NCBI GenBank assembly: GCA_024243835.1
Contig: JALPMN010000597.1
Coordinates: 1 to 27,760, forward strand
Reading direction: 5' to 3'
Length of the DNA: 27,760 bases
Source: Enteropsectra breve
Taxonomy: Eukaryota > Microsporidia
Shown: piece by piece, positions 8,684 to 17,403 of the stretch
Layout of the letters: each line of letters begins with the position of its first letter
Position numbering within the stretch: the first letter of the stretch is position 1
Program-made: the position numbers and the translations under genes
The notes under the pieces: generated by a model
The model's database searches: none
The model's input: only the letters and a program-made list of their open reading frames with translations
Told to the model about the DNA's origin: nothing

Positions 8684-10069
8684 CTATTCACATATTTTGT
8701 GCCTTATAATTAAATCATTTTTTTCGTTTACTATTAGTATGTTTTTCTCATTTGATATGTGTAGCAAAACAATAAGCACCAGGTGTACTGATATGTCTTT
8801 GTACTCTTCGCTCGAGTAGCACTTTTCCAAGTTTTTATACAGTTCAGTAAAAAGAGTTTCGCTTTTGCATAGCAAAGAGTACACGTTATTTTTAAGAAGC
8901 ACAACATCCACCTTTTTATTTTTCTGAATCGGTCTTAGGGCAATGCTTGGAGAAGGTGATTCATCTAGTTTCAATGAGTTTTCCAGTTGGAAGCTCAGAT
9001 CCACCGATGCTTCATCAACATGCTCATCCCCACAGGCATCCTGCATTTCACCGCAAGTTGTTTCTATTTCCACAGGCGTGTGACTTTTTTCTGCTTGCCC
9101 CTGAAAGGATGCCTCCAAACGGTTCATTTTGTATAAATCCAAACGCTCGAAGGAGAAGTCTTCGGGAAGCGTATTTTTATTTTGTCTTCTTGAGACAATC
9201 AGCTCTTTAGACATAAGTGTGCTGGCAGATGTTTCAAAAAGCGTGTTGCTTCCCATCTCCTGGTAAAAGTCAAGCAAAAAGCTTTCTCTCGGCCTTTTCA
9301 CAACGTCATGTTCTTGCTTTTTGGTGCTTACGCGCCAATGTTGTGGCCCTGCCCATCCCTTGAAATAACCAAAAGGAGTTTCTTGAAAAATATACGTTGC
9401 TGCTTCCTTTTTATCAGTACAGTCTTCCTGCTCCACATCATCATCTTCCATATCCTCAGAACGTGCATCATCTTGCATGCTCTGATAAACAGTGCTCATC
9501 TCGATTGTATCATGCTGCTCAGCTGGAGCCATATCTTTTTCTTCTATTGATTCTAGCGACGCAGATATTGGGAGCTCCCTGATTTCTAGCTGCACCGTCT
9601 CATCATCCATTACCAATTCGTTTTCAAGACTGTGATATAGCAACAGTCCTCTGCTCGATGGCTTCAAAAGAAGACAAAGGAAATGGTTATTCTTCTGCTG
9701 CGTTATGCAATCGAAGACGGAGTCATAGTACTTTGATGCGCAGGATTCCTTCAAGTTGATGCTGGTGCCCTCTTTGTCAATGAAAGACTGTCGTTTTTTG
9801 TCGGCGCGTTTGCTCTCAGGATGCTCGTCGTGTCGTGAAAATATATCCATCAGCTTTGTCGTACTGTCTGTTACATCATCAACTCTTGTCGAATACACCT
9901 TAATGCATCCATCCAGAGCACAGCTGGCCTTGTTGAAATTAATGCCTTTGTTTTCTTTAAACTTAGAAATATTCGAGAAGTGCTCGATCAGCGTTGATTT
10001 CCATGTATTTTTTGAGGTTATTTTGTTTTCTGCGGCAATTTTCAGCCATGAGGTGAGGTCATCATTCAT
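8684..10069 (-). CDS. BRN1: Condensin kleisin subunit (Brn1/CAP-H/Barren)
   Basis: The kleisin bridges the SMC2-SMC4 ATPase heads of condensin, which compacts mitotic chromosomes. The 461-aa protein keeps the family landmarks. The N-terminal helical region (about 1-78) contains AAENKITSKNTW and NFNKASCALDGCIKVYSTRVD, which match CAP-H's SMC2-binding part. GWAGPQHW lies at 238-245, as in the conserved WAGPxHW box. The C-terminal winged-helix (about 385-461) contains KKVDVVLLKNNVYSLL and the SVHLVLIVLLHISNEKN helix that contacts SMC4. The middle is acidic and disordered (DDARSEDMEDDDVEQED). Yeast and human proteins are about 740-750 aa, so roughly 280 residues of linker are missing. The start chosen is the ATG at 10069, preceded by CCCC; the upstream in-frame TTG is not needed. 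Confidence 0.9.
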   Translation of the reverse strand: MNDDLTSWLKIAAENKITSKNTWKSTLIEHFSNISKFKENKGINFNKASCALDGCIKVYSTRVDDVTDSTTKLMDIFSRHDEHPESKRADKKRQSFIDKEGTSINLKESCASKYYDSVFDCITQQKNNHFLCLLLKPSSRGLLLYHSLENELVMDDETVQLEIRELPISASLESIEEKDMAPAEQHDTIEMSTVYQSMQDDARSEDMEDDDVEQEDCTDKKEAATYIFQETPFGYFKGWAGPQHWRVSTKKQEHDVVKRPRESFLLDFYQEMGSNTLFETSASTLMSKELIVSRRQNKNTLPEDFSFERLDLYKMNRLEASFQGQAEKSHTPVEIETTCGEMQDACGDEHVDEASVDLSFQLENSLKLDESPSPSIALRPIQKNKKVDVVLLKNNVYSLLCKSETLFTELYKNLEKCYSSEEYKDISVHLVLIVLLHISNEKNILIVNEKNDLIIRHKICE

Positions 10070-10871
10070 GGGGAAAACAAAAAGCAAAAATTATAATAAA
10101 AATATTAAAAGCTCAGTAAGGGCAATTCGTAGAGCAAGACAAGAGAAATGCTCTTGTTTTATTGACAAACAATTTAGATCGCACTATGTGCCTTATGGAC
10201 AAGAGAAATTATACAATATTTAGCATAATAATAGTATTTGCTGAAAATTAAAAGGCTGTTTTGTTTCTCTTTGGTCATTTCACTACCCCGCATATTTATA
10301 TCATCAATACTCAAAAGTATAGTAAATTTCCTAAGTTTAATTTTATTGATTTTTGGATTTCTTATGTACTTTATCAAAGTGCTCTGTGAGCTAGGTATAA
10401 ACACACATCACTATTCCTAAAATAATTAGTTTTAATATTTTCACAATTTTAATCGGCAATGTCGATATAGAATACTCACAAAATATGATGGAATGCCCAC
10501 AATGGAAGCCTATGACCCAAGTCAATTGTCGCGAAAAACAAAATTTTAGCTCAAAGGAAATTGATATTGCCTAAAATTTAGATCTGTTTTTAATTTCCAG
10601 AAGCAATAATAATAAGATGGGTAGATAACAAAGGTATTTGAACAAGAGGAAGCTAGTCTCAAAAGCCTTTTTTATACTTCATACAGGCCAGCAATAATAC
10701 GTTTAGCTGCTTAAAAACGGCTGACTTGAGGTCTTATGCGGTATTATCATTCTTGATGTCGCCCATAATTAAGTTTACTGGCCCTATTATTTGATAGCGC
10801 TCTATGTGAAATTACAGAAGCATGACATTGGGCCTTAAAAAATTTATTTTTGCGGAAGCTCCACATCCAGA
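10070..10871. other. AT-rich spacer, no supported gene
   Basis: About 800 bases. A frame open over roughly 10394-10570 has its first ATG only near its end; a CCCACAATGG at about 10490 looks like a start signal but opens only 15 codons. A minus-strand frame at 10174-10404 lacks an ATG start. None is convincing. Confidence 0.5.
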
Positions 10872-11033
10872 ATGGAGGAAAGAATTAGCTTTAAGTACAA
10901 AATTTTCATAAGCAACTTGTCCAAAAACATCAAAGAGAATAAGATAGAGCGCTCTCTCAATGATTTAGAGGGCCTTGAACATGAGGTCCAAGCCACACTT
11001 CAATGTCTTGAAACAGAAGACTACAGACTATAA
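10872..11033 (+). CDS. Small ORF, 53 aa, probable coiled-coil protein
   Basis: An ATG-to-TAA frame of 53 codons with coding-like composition (about 40% G+C) in the middle of the window's longest AT-rich stretch. The protein starts MEERISFKYKIFISNLSKN and continues as a charged helix with regularly spaced Leu (SLNDLEGLEHEVQATLQCLE), suggesting a coiled coil. The opening KIFISNLS recalls the first strand of an RNA-recognition motif, but the rest of that fold is absent. Upstream, AAAAAATTTATTTTT ends about 20 nt before the ATG, and ATCCAG precedes it; this is a weak version of the start signal. No AATAAA follows closely. I do not recognise it. It may be a small kinetochore- or complex-type subunit, or one exon-like piece of something larger. 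Confidence 0.5.
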   Translation: MEERISFKYKIFISNLSKNIKENKIERSLNDLEGLEHEVQATLQCLETEDYRL

Positions 11034-12091
11034 GGCTATGCTGCTAGTACTCTTGGAATGAACTCAAGCGTTATTTATACAAATACTGGTTAAGTCCTCA
11101 AAATAATATAAAATGTTAGATCATGTGGTGGTTAGTTTTAAAATTCGTATATTTGGATGGCTAAAATGCACGGAATTCCCATGCCCTTAAATTCTAGAAT
11201 GTGTATTATTTGGCAAATGTTCTTATTTTTAGATCACCGAGTTCGTAATTTTCAAGACTTTACATTGCAAAAACTTGCTATGCTCATTACAAAGTCCCAT
11301 TCTTTGAAAAACCAATATTCTTCGATGTAGTGGTTCATCTCAATGAGTCCCGCAGGAAAGCATAGATAAATTAATTTAGTGGTATATTTCACATGCATAT
11401 AAATCGCAGAATTTTTTTTACCGAATTAATATATAAATATTAGGGTATATCGTAGCATCAAGCCAGGATAGAAAATATGAAAGCCTACTCGTTTTACAAT
11501 GTAACACAAAGAGGACAAAAATAATTCTTGCTTCTCTTTTAGGCCTATGTATTTGGACTCATGATAATGCTCCTTTGCTGCAGATTTTAGATTATTTAAT
11601 ATTTAGGCCACATATTATTGATTTTTATTCACCTCGGCATCAGTTATGATTCTTAGCTGCTACAGGAAGAACCTATATTAAAGGATTAAAAAGGCTTTCC
11701 TAATTGTATAGTATTCATGGGGAAGAGCAATCGTAATTTTTGCAAGAATTTATTTAATTTTATAAAGTATGGCTGCAGCTAACCATAACGATATTATGTA
11801 GACAGTTAGCAATAATACTGGTTTTATAATATATTTTATGCTTGTATTACGCAACACATGCCACTAAAAGTGCTCATGTTTACTTTCTTGCCTTTATATT
11901 GGATTCATACCGCTACTACCCTAGCAATTTCTTTAGCATAGAAGTAAATCTAGTATACTGTTAATATAGATTAATGTGCAACTGTATACTAAAAATACTG
12001 AAAACAGTAGAATAATGTCAAATTTCTGTCATTATGCGCCTAAACATCTTATCCCCTTCCTATTCTTTTTTCCGCACGAGACTTCTTCAGC
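11034..12091. other. Longest gene-free stretch of the window
   Basis: About 1.06 kb, strongly AT-rich, with only frames under about 30 codons on either strand. I see no RNA signature, repeat array or mobile-element remnant. Confidence 0.55.
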
Positions 12092-12121
12092 AAATTTTTA
12101 AAAAAATTTTTTACGTAGCCC
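12092..12121 (+). promoter_or_regulatory. AAATTT + CCC start signal of uS10
   Basis: Two AAATTT blocks (12092-12098 and about 12100-12112) are followed by CCC at 12119-12121 and the ATG at 12123. This is the clearest example in the window of the signal known from microsporidian ribosomal protein genes. Confidence 0.65.
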
Positions 12122-12122
12122 A

Positions 12123-12488
12123 ATGGCTGATGTCGAAGTAGAGAAAAAAGCTGAGATTCCCACTATGTTTACAAGTGCAAAAAAGAATGTCACCATAAAA
12201 TTGGCAAGTAAGGATAAAAAAGATATCAATAGAGTCGCAAGAGAATTTTATGAGTTTGTGCAGAGCTTCGACAGATCTGTTGAAGTGCCTGTCATTGTTC
12301 CTACAGAGGAAGCATGCTTCACAACAAGGAAATCTCCATGTGGAAACGGAACAGCCACATTTTCAAGAATCAAGCTTCGTGTATACCAGCGTTTGTTCAA
12401 AATCTCCGCGAATGATGAAGAGCTTGGCAGTGTTATTGAGTTTTTGAAAAATTCTCATGTTGATGCACAGTTTGAGTTAAATCATTAA
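12123..12488 (+). CDS. RPS20: 40S ribosomal protein uS10 (S20)
   Basis: uS10 sits in the head of the small ribosomal subunit. The 121-aa protein aligns along its length with eukaryotic S20: IKLASKDKKDINRVAREF (first strand and helix), VPVIVPTEEACFTTRKSPCGNGTATFSRIKLRVYQRLF (the conserved loop with TTRKSPCG and the RxHKR-like segment), then VIEFLKNSHVDAQFEL at the C terminus. Length is normal for the family. No intron is needed. The start is fixed by the adjacent CCC signal. It stands alone between two long spacers. Confidence 0.97.
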   Translation: MADVEVEKKAEIPTMFTSAKKNVTIKLASKDKKDINRVAREFYEFVQSFDRSVEVPVIVPTEEACFTTRKSPCGNGTATFSRIKLRVYQRLFKISANDEELGSVIEFLKNSHVDAQFELNH

Positions 12489-12891
12489 AATCAGTATTTT
12501 TATATTAACGACATTCATTTATGTTCATTCTGTTTCTATACTGTCGGCATAGAGTTATTTTCAGATTATTATTATGCCGCAAATAGTGTTCGTCCTTTGA
12601 TTATGAAGCGTTCGACATGTAGCTGTGCCCTAATTTCTATCAAAATTATTTAAAGTAGTGATAAAATAAAACAGCGGAGGTATCCACAATATGATGCTTT
12701 TAGTTAATAGCTATTCTGTTTCTAAAAAATTGTACAGCCAAGAAGTTTATTGGTAAAATCTTAAAAACATTATTTCTAGGCTTTAATTTACTTATAGCAC
12801 TTTCTTAATAGTGGCATCTGACAAATGCTACAGTATAAACCACGCTTAATATATATGATGTTTAAATGAAGGCATTGTATGCATAGTTATT
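12489..12891. other. Convergent spacer between uS10 and AC19
   Basis: About 400 AT-rich bases with no frame, palindrome or RNA signature that I would call. Confidence 0.55.
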
Positions 12892-13200
12892 TTAATTGCT
12901 CTCTAGCGAAGCGCTTTCTAGGCTATTTAGAAGATGGTCACATGTTTTTTCTAGCGATATAAGGCTTGTTATCGTTTTTGCAAAAATATTGCTGGGCGTT
13001 TGAGTACTATTATCAGCAAACTGTACAGTTAAATGTAAAAGATCATCTGATGGATGTGGAACATTGTAGCCACAAAACTCAGGCTTGGTGAAGCTTGTAT
13101 CGTTAGACACCACCCATTTTAGCGGATTGATTATCGTGTGTGTTGCATTCTCAATTTTGATAGTGTAGTCATTTATAATCTCAATTTTATGCGTTTCCAT
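12892..13200 (-). CDS. RPC19: DNA-directed RNA polymerase I and III subunit AC19
   Basis: AC19 pairs with AC40 as the alpha-like assembly platform shared by RNA polymerases I and III. The 102-aa protein carries the RPB11/alpha-type dimerisation fold: IENATHTIINPLKWVVSND corresponds to the HTLGNxLR helix, here diverged, and PEFCGYNVPHPSDDLLHLTVQF matches the FCGYxxPHPSE box that separates AC19 from RPB11 (which has FAxYxxPHPL). A C-terminal helix follows. Length fits a trimmed version of yeast AC19 (142 aa). The usual glycine in HTLGN is not conserved, which is an oddity. The start is supported by AAAATTTT and CCCC just upstream in sense orientation. Confidence 0.85.
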   Translation of the reverse strand: METHKIEIINDYTIKIENATHTIINPLKWVVSNDTSFTKPEFCGYNVPHPSDDLLHLTVQFADNSTQTPSNIFAKTITSLISLEKTCDHLLNSLESASLESN

Positions 13201-13217
13201 GTTGGGGAGAAAATTTT
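13201..13217 (-). promoter_or_regulatory. AAATTT + CCC start signal of AC19
   Basis: In sense orientation AAAATTTT (plus-strand 13210-13217) is followed by CCCC (13204-13207) and AAC before the ATG. Confidence 0.55.
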
Positions 13218-13547
13218 AAAATGTTCTTAATACGAAGACTTTTATTTTAATACTTAGCTCACGGAAAATTACATGAAGCACACCACACACTATGCGTTTA
13301 AATAAAAATGTTATTTGCAGTTCTTTAAGGCCGTATCTCGACTATTTAGTTTTTTTAAGCGTCAAAAGACTGCATTTTGGTTGTTAATATACACTATTGA
13401 GCCAATTCATACACGGGGTGGCTCTACTTTCTTATTAAAAGCACAAAAAATATACATATGAATCATAATGACAATATATCCATTTATGTATAATATAAGA
13501 TTAAGGTGCAGACAGGCAGCCTTTTTAGATACAATTTAAGTATTTAT
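13218..13547. other. AT-rich spacer upstream of AC19
   Basis: No gene. TTTATT at 13543-13548 would read AATAAA for the cyclin gene on the minus strand. Confidence 0.5.
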
Positions 13548-13650
13548 TCAGGCAGGAAGCTTAATAACAGGCATATGCTTTGCTACATAGATGGTGCATA
13601 CTGCAATGCAGCAGCCACGGGCAATGCACTCATCGATGAAATGGAGATTG
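13548..13650 (-). other. Coding-like tail beyond the cyclin stop codon (possible frameshifted 3' end)
   Basis: Past the cyclin stop at 13651 a different minus-strand frame, already open from 13730, stays open to a TGA at 13550-13548. The segment is clearly GC-richer than the spacer after it, and an AATAAA in sense orientation (13543-13548) overlaps this second stop. The other genes that show an AATAAA have it 0-55 nt after their stop, whereas the cyclin stop is about 100 nt from it. A +1 shift would join the frames. Confidence 0.35.
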
Positions 13651-14328
13651 CTATACTTTGGGCACTGTCCTATATTTACAGAGATCATCTTCGCAATTGT
13701 GGACCAGCTTTTGGATCTCGTGTCCATCAAGATTTAGGTTGTAGTTTTGCGACTTTAAAATGAGATATTCGATGTAATTGATGTCCACCCCACAGTAACC
13801 AAACTTTTGGACAAAGCACGTAAAGTTGACTGCATAGTCGCTGCTGTACTTAATAACAAGAATGTTACAAACAAGAAACACGTCTTTAAATGGAATCTCC
13901 AGCTTCTCAAATGCATGCGCTGAATTTTTGATGTAGAACAGTGCCCTGGCAAGAGTATAGTGGCTGAAATGCTTTGAAAATGGTGCAATGGTGGTTAAAA
14001 TGCAGCTGCATGCAGCACTTCTTTTTTGGCACTTGTAATAGATTTGCATTGCCTTGAAAACAATCAGATGCTTTATTTTAGATCTTATCAGGCGGCTGTT
14101 GTGGGCGATATTACTGCCGTTGTAGTTGATATTGTCCCAGTTGAGATTTATGGTCTGTTTGTGCTGTGGCTTCGGCTCATTTCTATGCGATCCGTCTTTC
14201 TGGCAGAGTATATGCAATTTTGAGAGAACAGAGTCTTCTCTGATGGGATCGTCTTTTTTACGCTCACATGGTGTACATTCATATTGGAGATCCAGCCACT
14301 CTTCATGGCTATCGCTTGAATCGTGCAT
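13651..14328 (-). CDS. Cyclin-like protein (PHO80/PCL-type)
   Basis: Cyclins of this type bind and direct a cyclin-dependent kinase; the fungal PHO80/PCL branch acts in phosphate and metabolic signalling. The evidence is the C-terminal half. ILTTIAPFSKHFSHYTLARAL is followed by IPFKDVFLVCNILVIKYSSDYAVNFTCFVQKFGYCGVDINYIEYLIL and YNLNLDGHEIQKLV. These correspond to the cyclin-box helices (the RAxxYIxR-like stretch, the ALLIAxKF helix, and the LNxLExxxLxxLxYxL helix). The N-terminal third is polar and has no recognised domain. I chose the ATG at 14328 (225 aa), which follows AAAATTTT and GCCAGCCTT; an ATG at 14454 would add 42 residues. The 3' end may be frameshifted. Partner kinase and exact subfamily are not determinable. 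Confidence 0.62.
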   Translation of the reverse strand: MHDSSDSHEEWLDLQYECTPCERKKDDPIREDSVLSKLHILCQKDGSHRNEPKPQHKQTINLNWDNINYNGSNIAHNSRLIRSKIKHLIVFKAMQIYYKCQKRSAACSCILTTIAPFSKHFSHYTLARALFYIKNSAHAFEKLEIPFKDVFLVCNILVIKYSSDYAVNFTCFVQKFGYCGVDINYIEYLILKSQNYNLNLDGHEIQKLVHNCEDDLCKYRTVPKV

Positions 14329-14728
14329 AAGGCTGGCGCATTTGTTTATTTGATAAAATTTTATAAAGAGAAACCAAAACTTCCAGGCCATTTTTTTCTG
14401 GAAGATCTTAAAATTCTCTGGGTAAGATTGCTCATGGCTGAGACTATGTAGCATTATTTAAACCAAACAATGAAATGCCGATAAATTAATATTTAAATTT
14501 TTTCTTACATAATAGAATTATCGTGAACAATCGCGTCATGGAATTTAATTTTTTAATTTAAATTGAGCTGCATCTGCAAAATACAGGAGCATTAAATGAA
14601 GTATATAAGAGATACTTTAAGTAGCCTGAAAAAGGCACGTGTATATAATACTAACATGCTTGTATGTCATTAATTTATTGCTCATGGATTATATCTTGGT
14701 GAAATAGCAAAAGCAATCTGCATTGGGT
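14329..14728. other. AT-rich spacer between the cyclin-like gene and the helical protein
   Basis: Contains the optional N-terminal extension of the cyclin frame (14329-14454) and a TTTATT at 14674-14679, which reads AATAAA for the gene ending at 14729. Nothing else is seen. Confidence 0.5.
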
Positions 14729-15799
14729 TTAGAGCTCGGGACACGTGCACACGTTTCTGGATGCTGATTTTTTAAAGAGATAATCGAAATCAGTGCCATT
14801 TGTATGACAAGGTGTGTTTTGTGCAAGAGCTTTGTTATAGCACAGGCTATTTTCAGAGGGGATGTCCAGGTTCTCTTCTGCATACGAAAAGTATTTGGAT
14901 ACTATGGATAGTACACCATTTTTGGAATTGTGTCTTATGGCGCTTATTAGCTCGTTTTTTTCTTCAATGAAATTGAATGCATATTTGCAGAAATTCTGCC
15001 AGGACTCAATGTTGGTTTTAGAAAGATGGATATCAATAAAAACTGTTGGTAGTAGCAATTCTTCATCATATGCAACCGTCAGTCTTGTTAGTCGGCTGCA
15101 GGCAGAGTTGAGTTCTGCTGAAACATAGTGTCTTGCAGACGCTGAAGAGCGATCAGAAATTAATTGCAAGCCATTAATGAGATTCCCGGACGCAGCTCGC
15201 TGAAATACCGCTGAAAATGCCTCAAATGCAGCAAATGCAAGTATTTTGTTTGATGAGCCGAGGAATGAGAAAAAGTATCCAAGATTGTAGGCTACATTGG
15301 CATTTGCAGACACCATTAGCTGTTTAAACACATAGTCCGAAGAGTCGAGGCCAAACAAAAGCAGACGAGCATACTCTGCATTATCGAGATATAGATATAG
15401 ATCATTACTTAGGTAACCTGGTTCCAGAATAGCAGTCTTTCCTATTTCTTCGTCAGTTCCACTTATGGGATTTTTTGACAAATAGTACAATACTGGGCCA
15501 ATAATGTTTTGTTTATGAACATCTTTCAAAACTACGTCAGCACTAATAATCCTTGGCCGCTCACACGACCAGGACTCCTCTTGGCAGCTGTCGTAATGTG
15601 CAATTATTTTGTAAAGGAGTCCTCGTACAAGAGCATTTTTCTTTGTATGTAGTGCCTTTTGGGCGGATTCGACCCATTTATCGCGAATAATTTTGGTGTT
15701 TTGCAAGAACGCAGTGGCTTGGGAAATAAACGCGTCGTAGTCGGCAGGATCCCTGCTTTTAAATTTAATCTTATGCAATTTTCTTAAATATCGATCCAT
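14729..15799 (-). CDS. Hypothetical alpha-helical protein, 356 aa
   Basis: A long intact frame whose ATG (15799) directly follows CCCCG, the typical start signal, so it is a real gene. An upstream in-frame TTG adds eight residues and is not needed. I do not recognise the family. The N-terminal region (MDRYLRKLHKIKFKSRDPADYD) is basic, followed by a run of Leu/Ala-rich amphipathic helices through about residue 320. These include an Ala-rich, hydrophobic stretch (NLGYFFSFLGSSNKILAFAAFEAFSAVF) that could be buried helices rather than membrane. The C-terminal tail is polar with three Cys. HEAT/ARM-like or adaptor-type helical folds would fit, but there is no diagnostic motif. AATAAA in sense orientation lies at 14679-14674. 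Confidence 0.75.
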   Translation of the reverse strand: MDRYLRKLHKIKFKSRDPADYDAFISQATAFLQNTKIIRDKWVESAQKALHTKKNALVRGLLYKIIAHYDSCQEESWSCERPRIISADVVLKDVHKQNIIGPVLYYLSKNPISGTDEEIGKTAILEPGYLSNDLYLYLDNAEYARLLLFGLDSSDYVFKQLMVSANANVAYNLGYFFSFLGSSNKILAFAAFEAFSAVFQRAASGNLINGLQLISDRSSASARHYVSAELNSACSRLTRLTVAYDEELLLPTVFIDIHLSKTNIESWQNFCKYAFNFIEEKNELISAIRHNSKNGVLSIVSKYFSYAEENLDIPSENSLCYNKALAQNTPCHTNGTDFDYLFKKSASRNVCTCPEL

Positions 15800-16251
15800 C
15801 GGGGCAAGATTGCGGCTGTGCAAAATGATTTATTTTATCTGAAGTTCAGAATGGTCGTTCCAAAATAAAATGAGCCAAAACACTCTTTGTACATATTCTG
15901 GCATAAATGCCATCCACTCCGATTAATATTCTTTGTTTTAAAACTGTCAAAATTCATCAGGGTACATGCTGTTGTAAAATAAGACTAAAAGCATAAAATA
16001 TTTAAATGCGATATGCTGGGATCAAAATGCATATAATGCTGTTTTAAAAGAGTGCCAAAATGTCTTTCACAATTCATTTTATGTAATCAAACAGAACTTG
16101 GTGGGCTGTAGCCACGAACTTAGAATATAAGGATCAAATATCGAGTAAACTTTCAAATACGGATCATTGCCCATAATAGTTAATAGACACAAAAAATGCA
16201 CAAATTTTATTTATTAAGCTTTAAGCATGAGTTTTAAGCTTTATTGCACCA
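15800..16251. other. AT-rich spacer, no supported gene
   Basis: Contains TTTATT at 16206-16211, which reads AATAAA for the transporter gene on the minus strand, and a small imperfect hairpin around 16100-16116. No coding frame is supported. Confidence 0.55.
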
Positions 16252-17403
16252 TCAGCTGAGTTTTTTTGATATAAGAATTAGGGAGGCAACAGCAAATAAA
16301 TCAGAGACGAATGCAACAATAGGCAAAAGGCCGGGAGATATGTGCTTGTTCGTTGTAATGGTCTTCTTAATGTAAAAGTCGGTCGCAGCCAGAAGAATAA
16401 ATGTATTTCCAGTAAAAGCGAGCATAAAATAAACACAAAACTCTAGCTGTAGCTTGCCGTATATACCTGCCGCAATAAAAAGATATAGAATCGGTATTAT
16501 CAGGGCAATTAATAATAGGGTTAAAATGCTCTTTGGGCTAGCAGAGCTTTCGTTTTCACCATTTTCGAAGTTTTGGTGGATATAAAGAAAAACAATAGAG
16601 GCACACATGCCGCCAATAATCGGAAAAGAGCCTGCAATAAAATCAAATTTTGCTGAGTATTTTTCAAGAAGTATTCCATTGCAGAGGCTCATCAAGGAAG
16701 TGAAGAAAAGCAAATAGTAGTTTTGCCTGGGGAATAGGCCGTCAGAGCGGCACAGAAAATACATGCTTGTTCCTAGCAGAGCAAGCATCCCTAAAATGGT
16801 AAGTGCCAAGCTTCCTAGAGAAAATGAGACAAAGAAAAGCGACATCACAAGCAGAATCTTGACAATAAGAAAATCATTGAGAGAACCTAGGAGCGGCAAC
16901 AAAATATTTTCAAGATCAAAATGGACAAACTTTGAGCACTGGATAAATAGCAGCAGAAAGATAAAAAAAATAAGAGTCGAGAAAAAGCACGAGGAAACGG
17001 TTACCGCCACAGCAGCAAAATACTCATCGTATGAACCCTGCTTTTGTACAGCGAGATACGAAGCTGCAAAGATTCCAATAAATAGGCCAGAAAACAATGA
17101 TTGTGCAAACAGTGCGTTTATGTTTGCCAGAGCAAAGGCTAAGAACCCCTCAGTGCTTTTATATTGAGCAATAAATGCAGCAAACTGCATGGCAAAGCTT
17201 AGCTCGATGTTTCCCTTGAAGCCCAACACACAGTTCGCCTCCAGCATCACTGGAAATTTTCGGAATCTTATCTCTTTAACACTTTTTTCGAAAAGCTTAC
17301 CCGTCAGAACGAGCCCAATTAAAGAAATGATCAGCGTGGGCCCAGATTCTACTATAATTGTCGTGTTTATATATCTCTGTATCCATGAAAGCATTTTTTT
17401 CAT
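16252..17403 (-). CDS. SLC41/MgtE-family divalent cation (Mg2+) transporter
   Basis: A 383-aa integral membrane protein with about ten hydrophobic segments in two related halves, as in eukaryotic SLC41 proteins, which move Mg2+ across membranes. The first half has VMLEANCVLGFKGNIELSFA (52-71), matching the family's PALLGLKGNLEMTLASRL box, and PLLGSLNDFLIV (170-181) in place of the SLGDLITL element with its Asp. The second half has PIIGGMCASIVFLYIHQNF (261-279) for the PVxxGxGGNLVAIQASR box and VSDLFAVASLIL (366-377) with the second Asp. The SLC41 lengths are about 490-570 aa, so the cytosolic termini are trimmed. The ATG is preceded by AGGGATA, a GGG-type start signal. Metal specificity is inferred from family. 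Confidence 0.8.
   Translation of the reverse strand: MKKMLSWIQRYINTTIIVESGPTLIISLIGLVLTGKLFEKSVKEIRFRKFPVMLEANCVLGFKGNIELSFAMQFAAFIAQYKSTEGFLAFALANINALFAQSLFSGLFIGIFAASYLAVQKQGSYDEYFAAVAVTVSSCFFSTLIFFIFLLLFIQCSKFVHFDLENILLPLLGSLNDFLIVKILLVMSLFFVSFSLGSLALTILGMLALLGTSMYFLCRSDGLFPRQNYYLLFFTSLMSLCNGILLEKYSAKFDFIAGSFPIIGGMCASIVFLYIHQNFENGENESSASPKSILTLLLIALIIPILYLFIAAGIYGKLQLEFCVYFMLAFTGNTFILLAATDFYIKKTITTNKHISPGLLPIVAFVSDLFAVASLILISKKLS

Noticed and set aside
10174..10404. Minus-strand 76-codon frame
   Set aside because: No ATG start and composition rich in Ile, Lys and Tyr as expected of AT-rich spacer.
5361..10520. Two spacer segments (about 5358-5394 and 10484-10520) sharing CCCAyAATGrAAGC, with only transition differences over 35 bases, suggesting a decayed repeat or RIP-like mutation
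   Set aside because: About 24 of 35 matches between two chosen segments is expected by chance in 28 kb of AT-rich DNA; the all-transition pattern is curious but the alignment does not extend.
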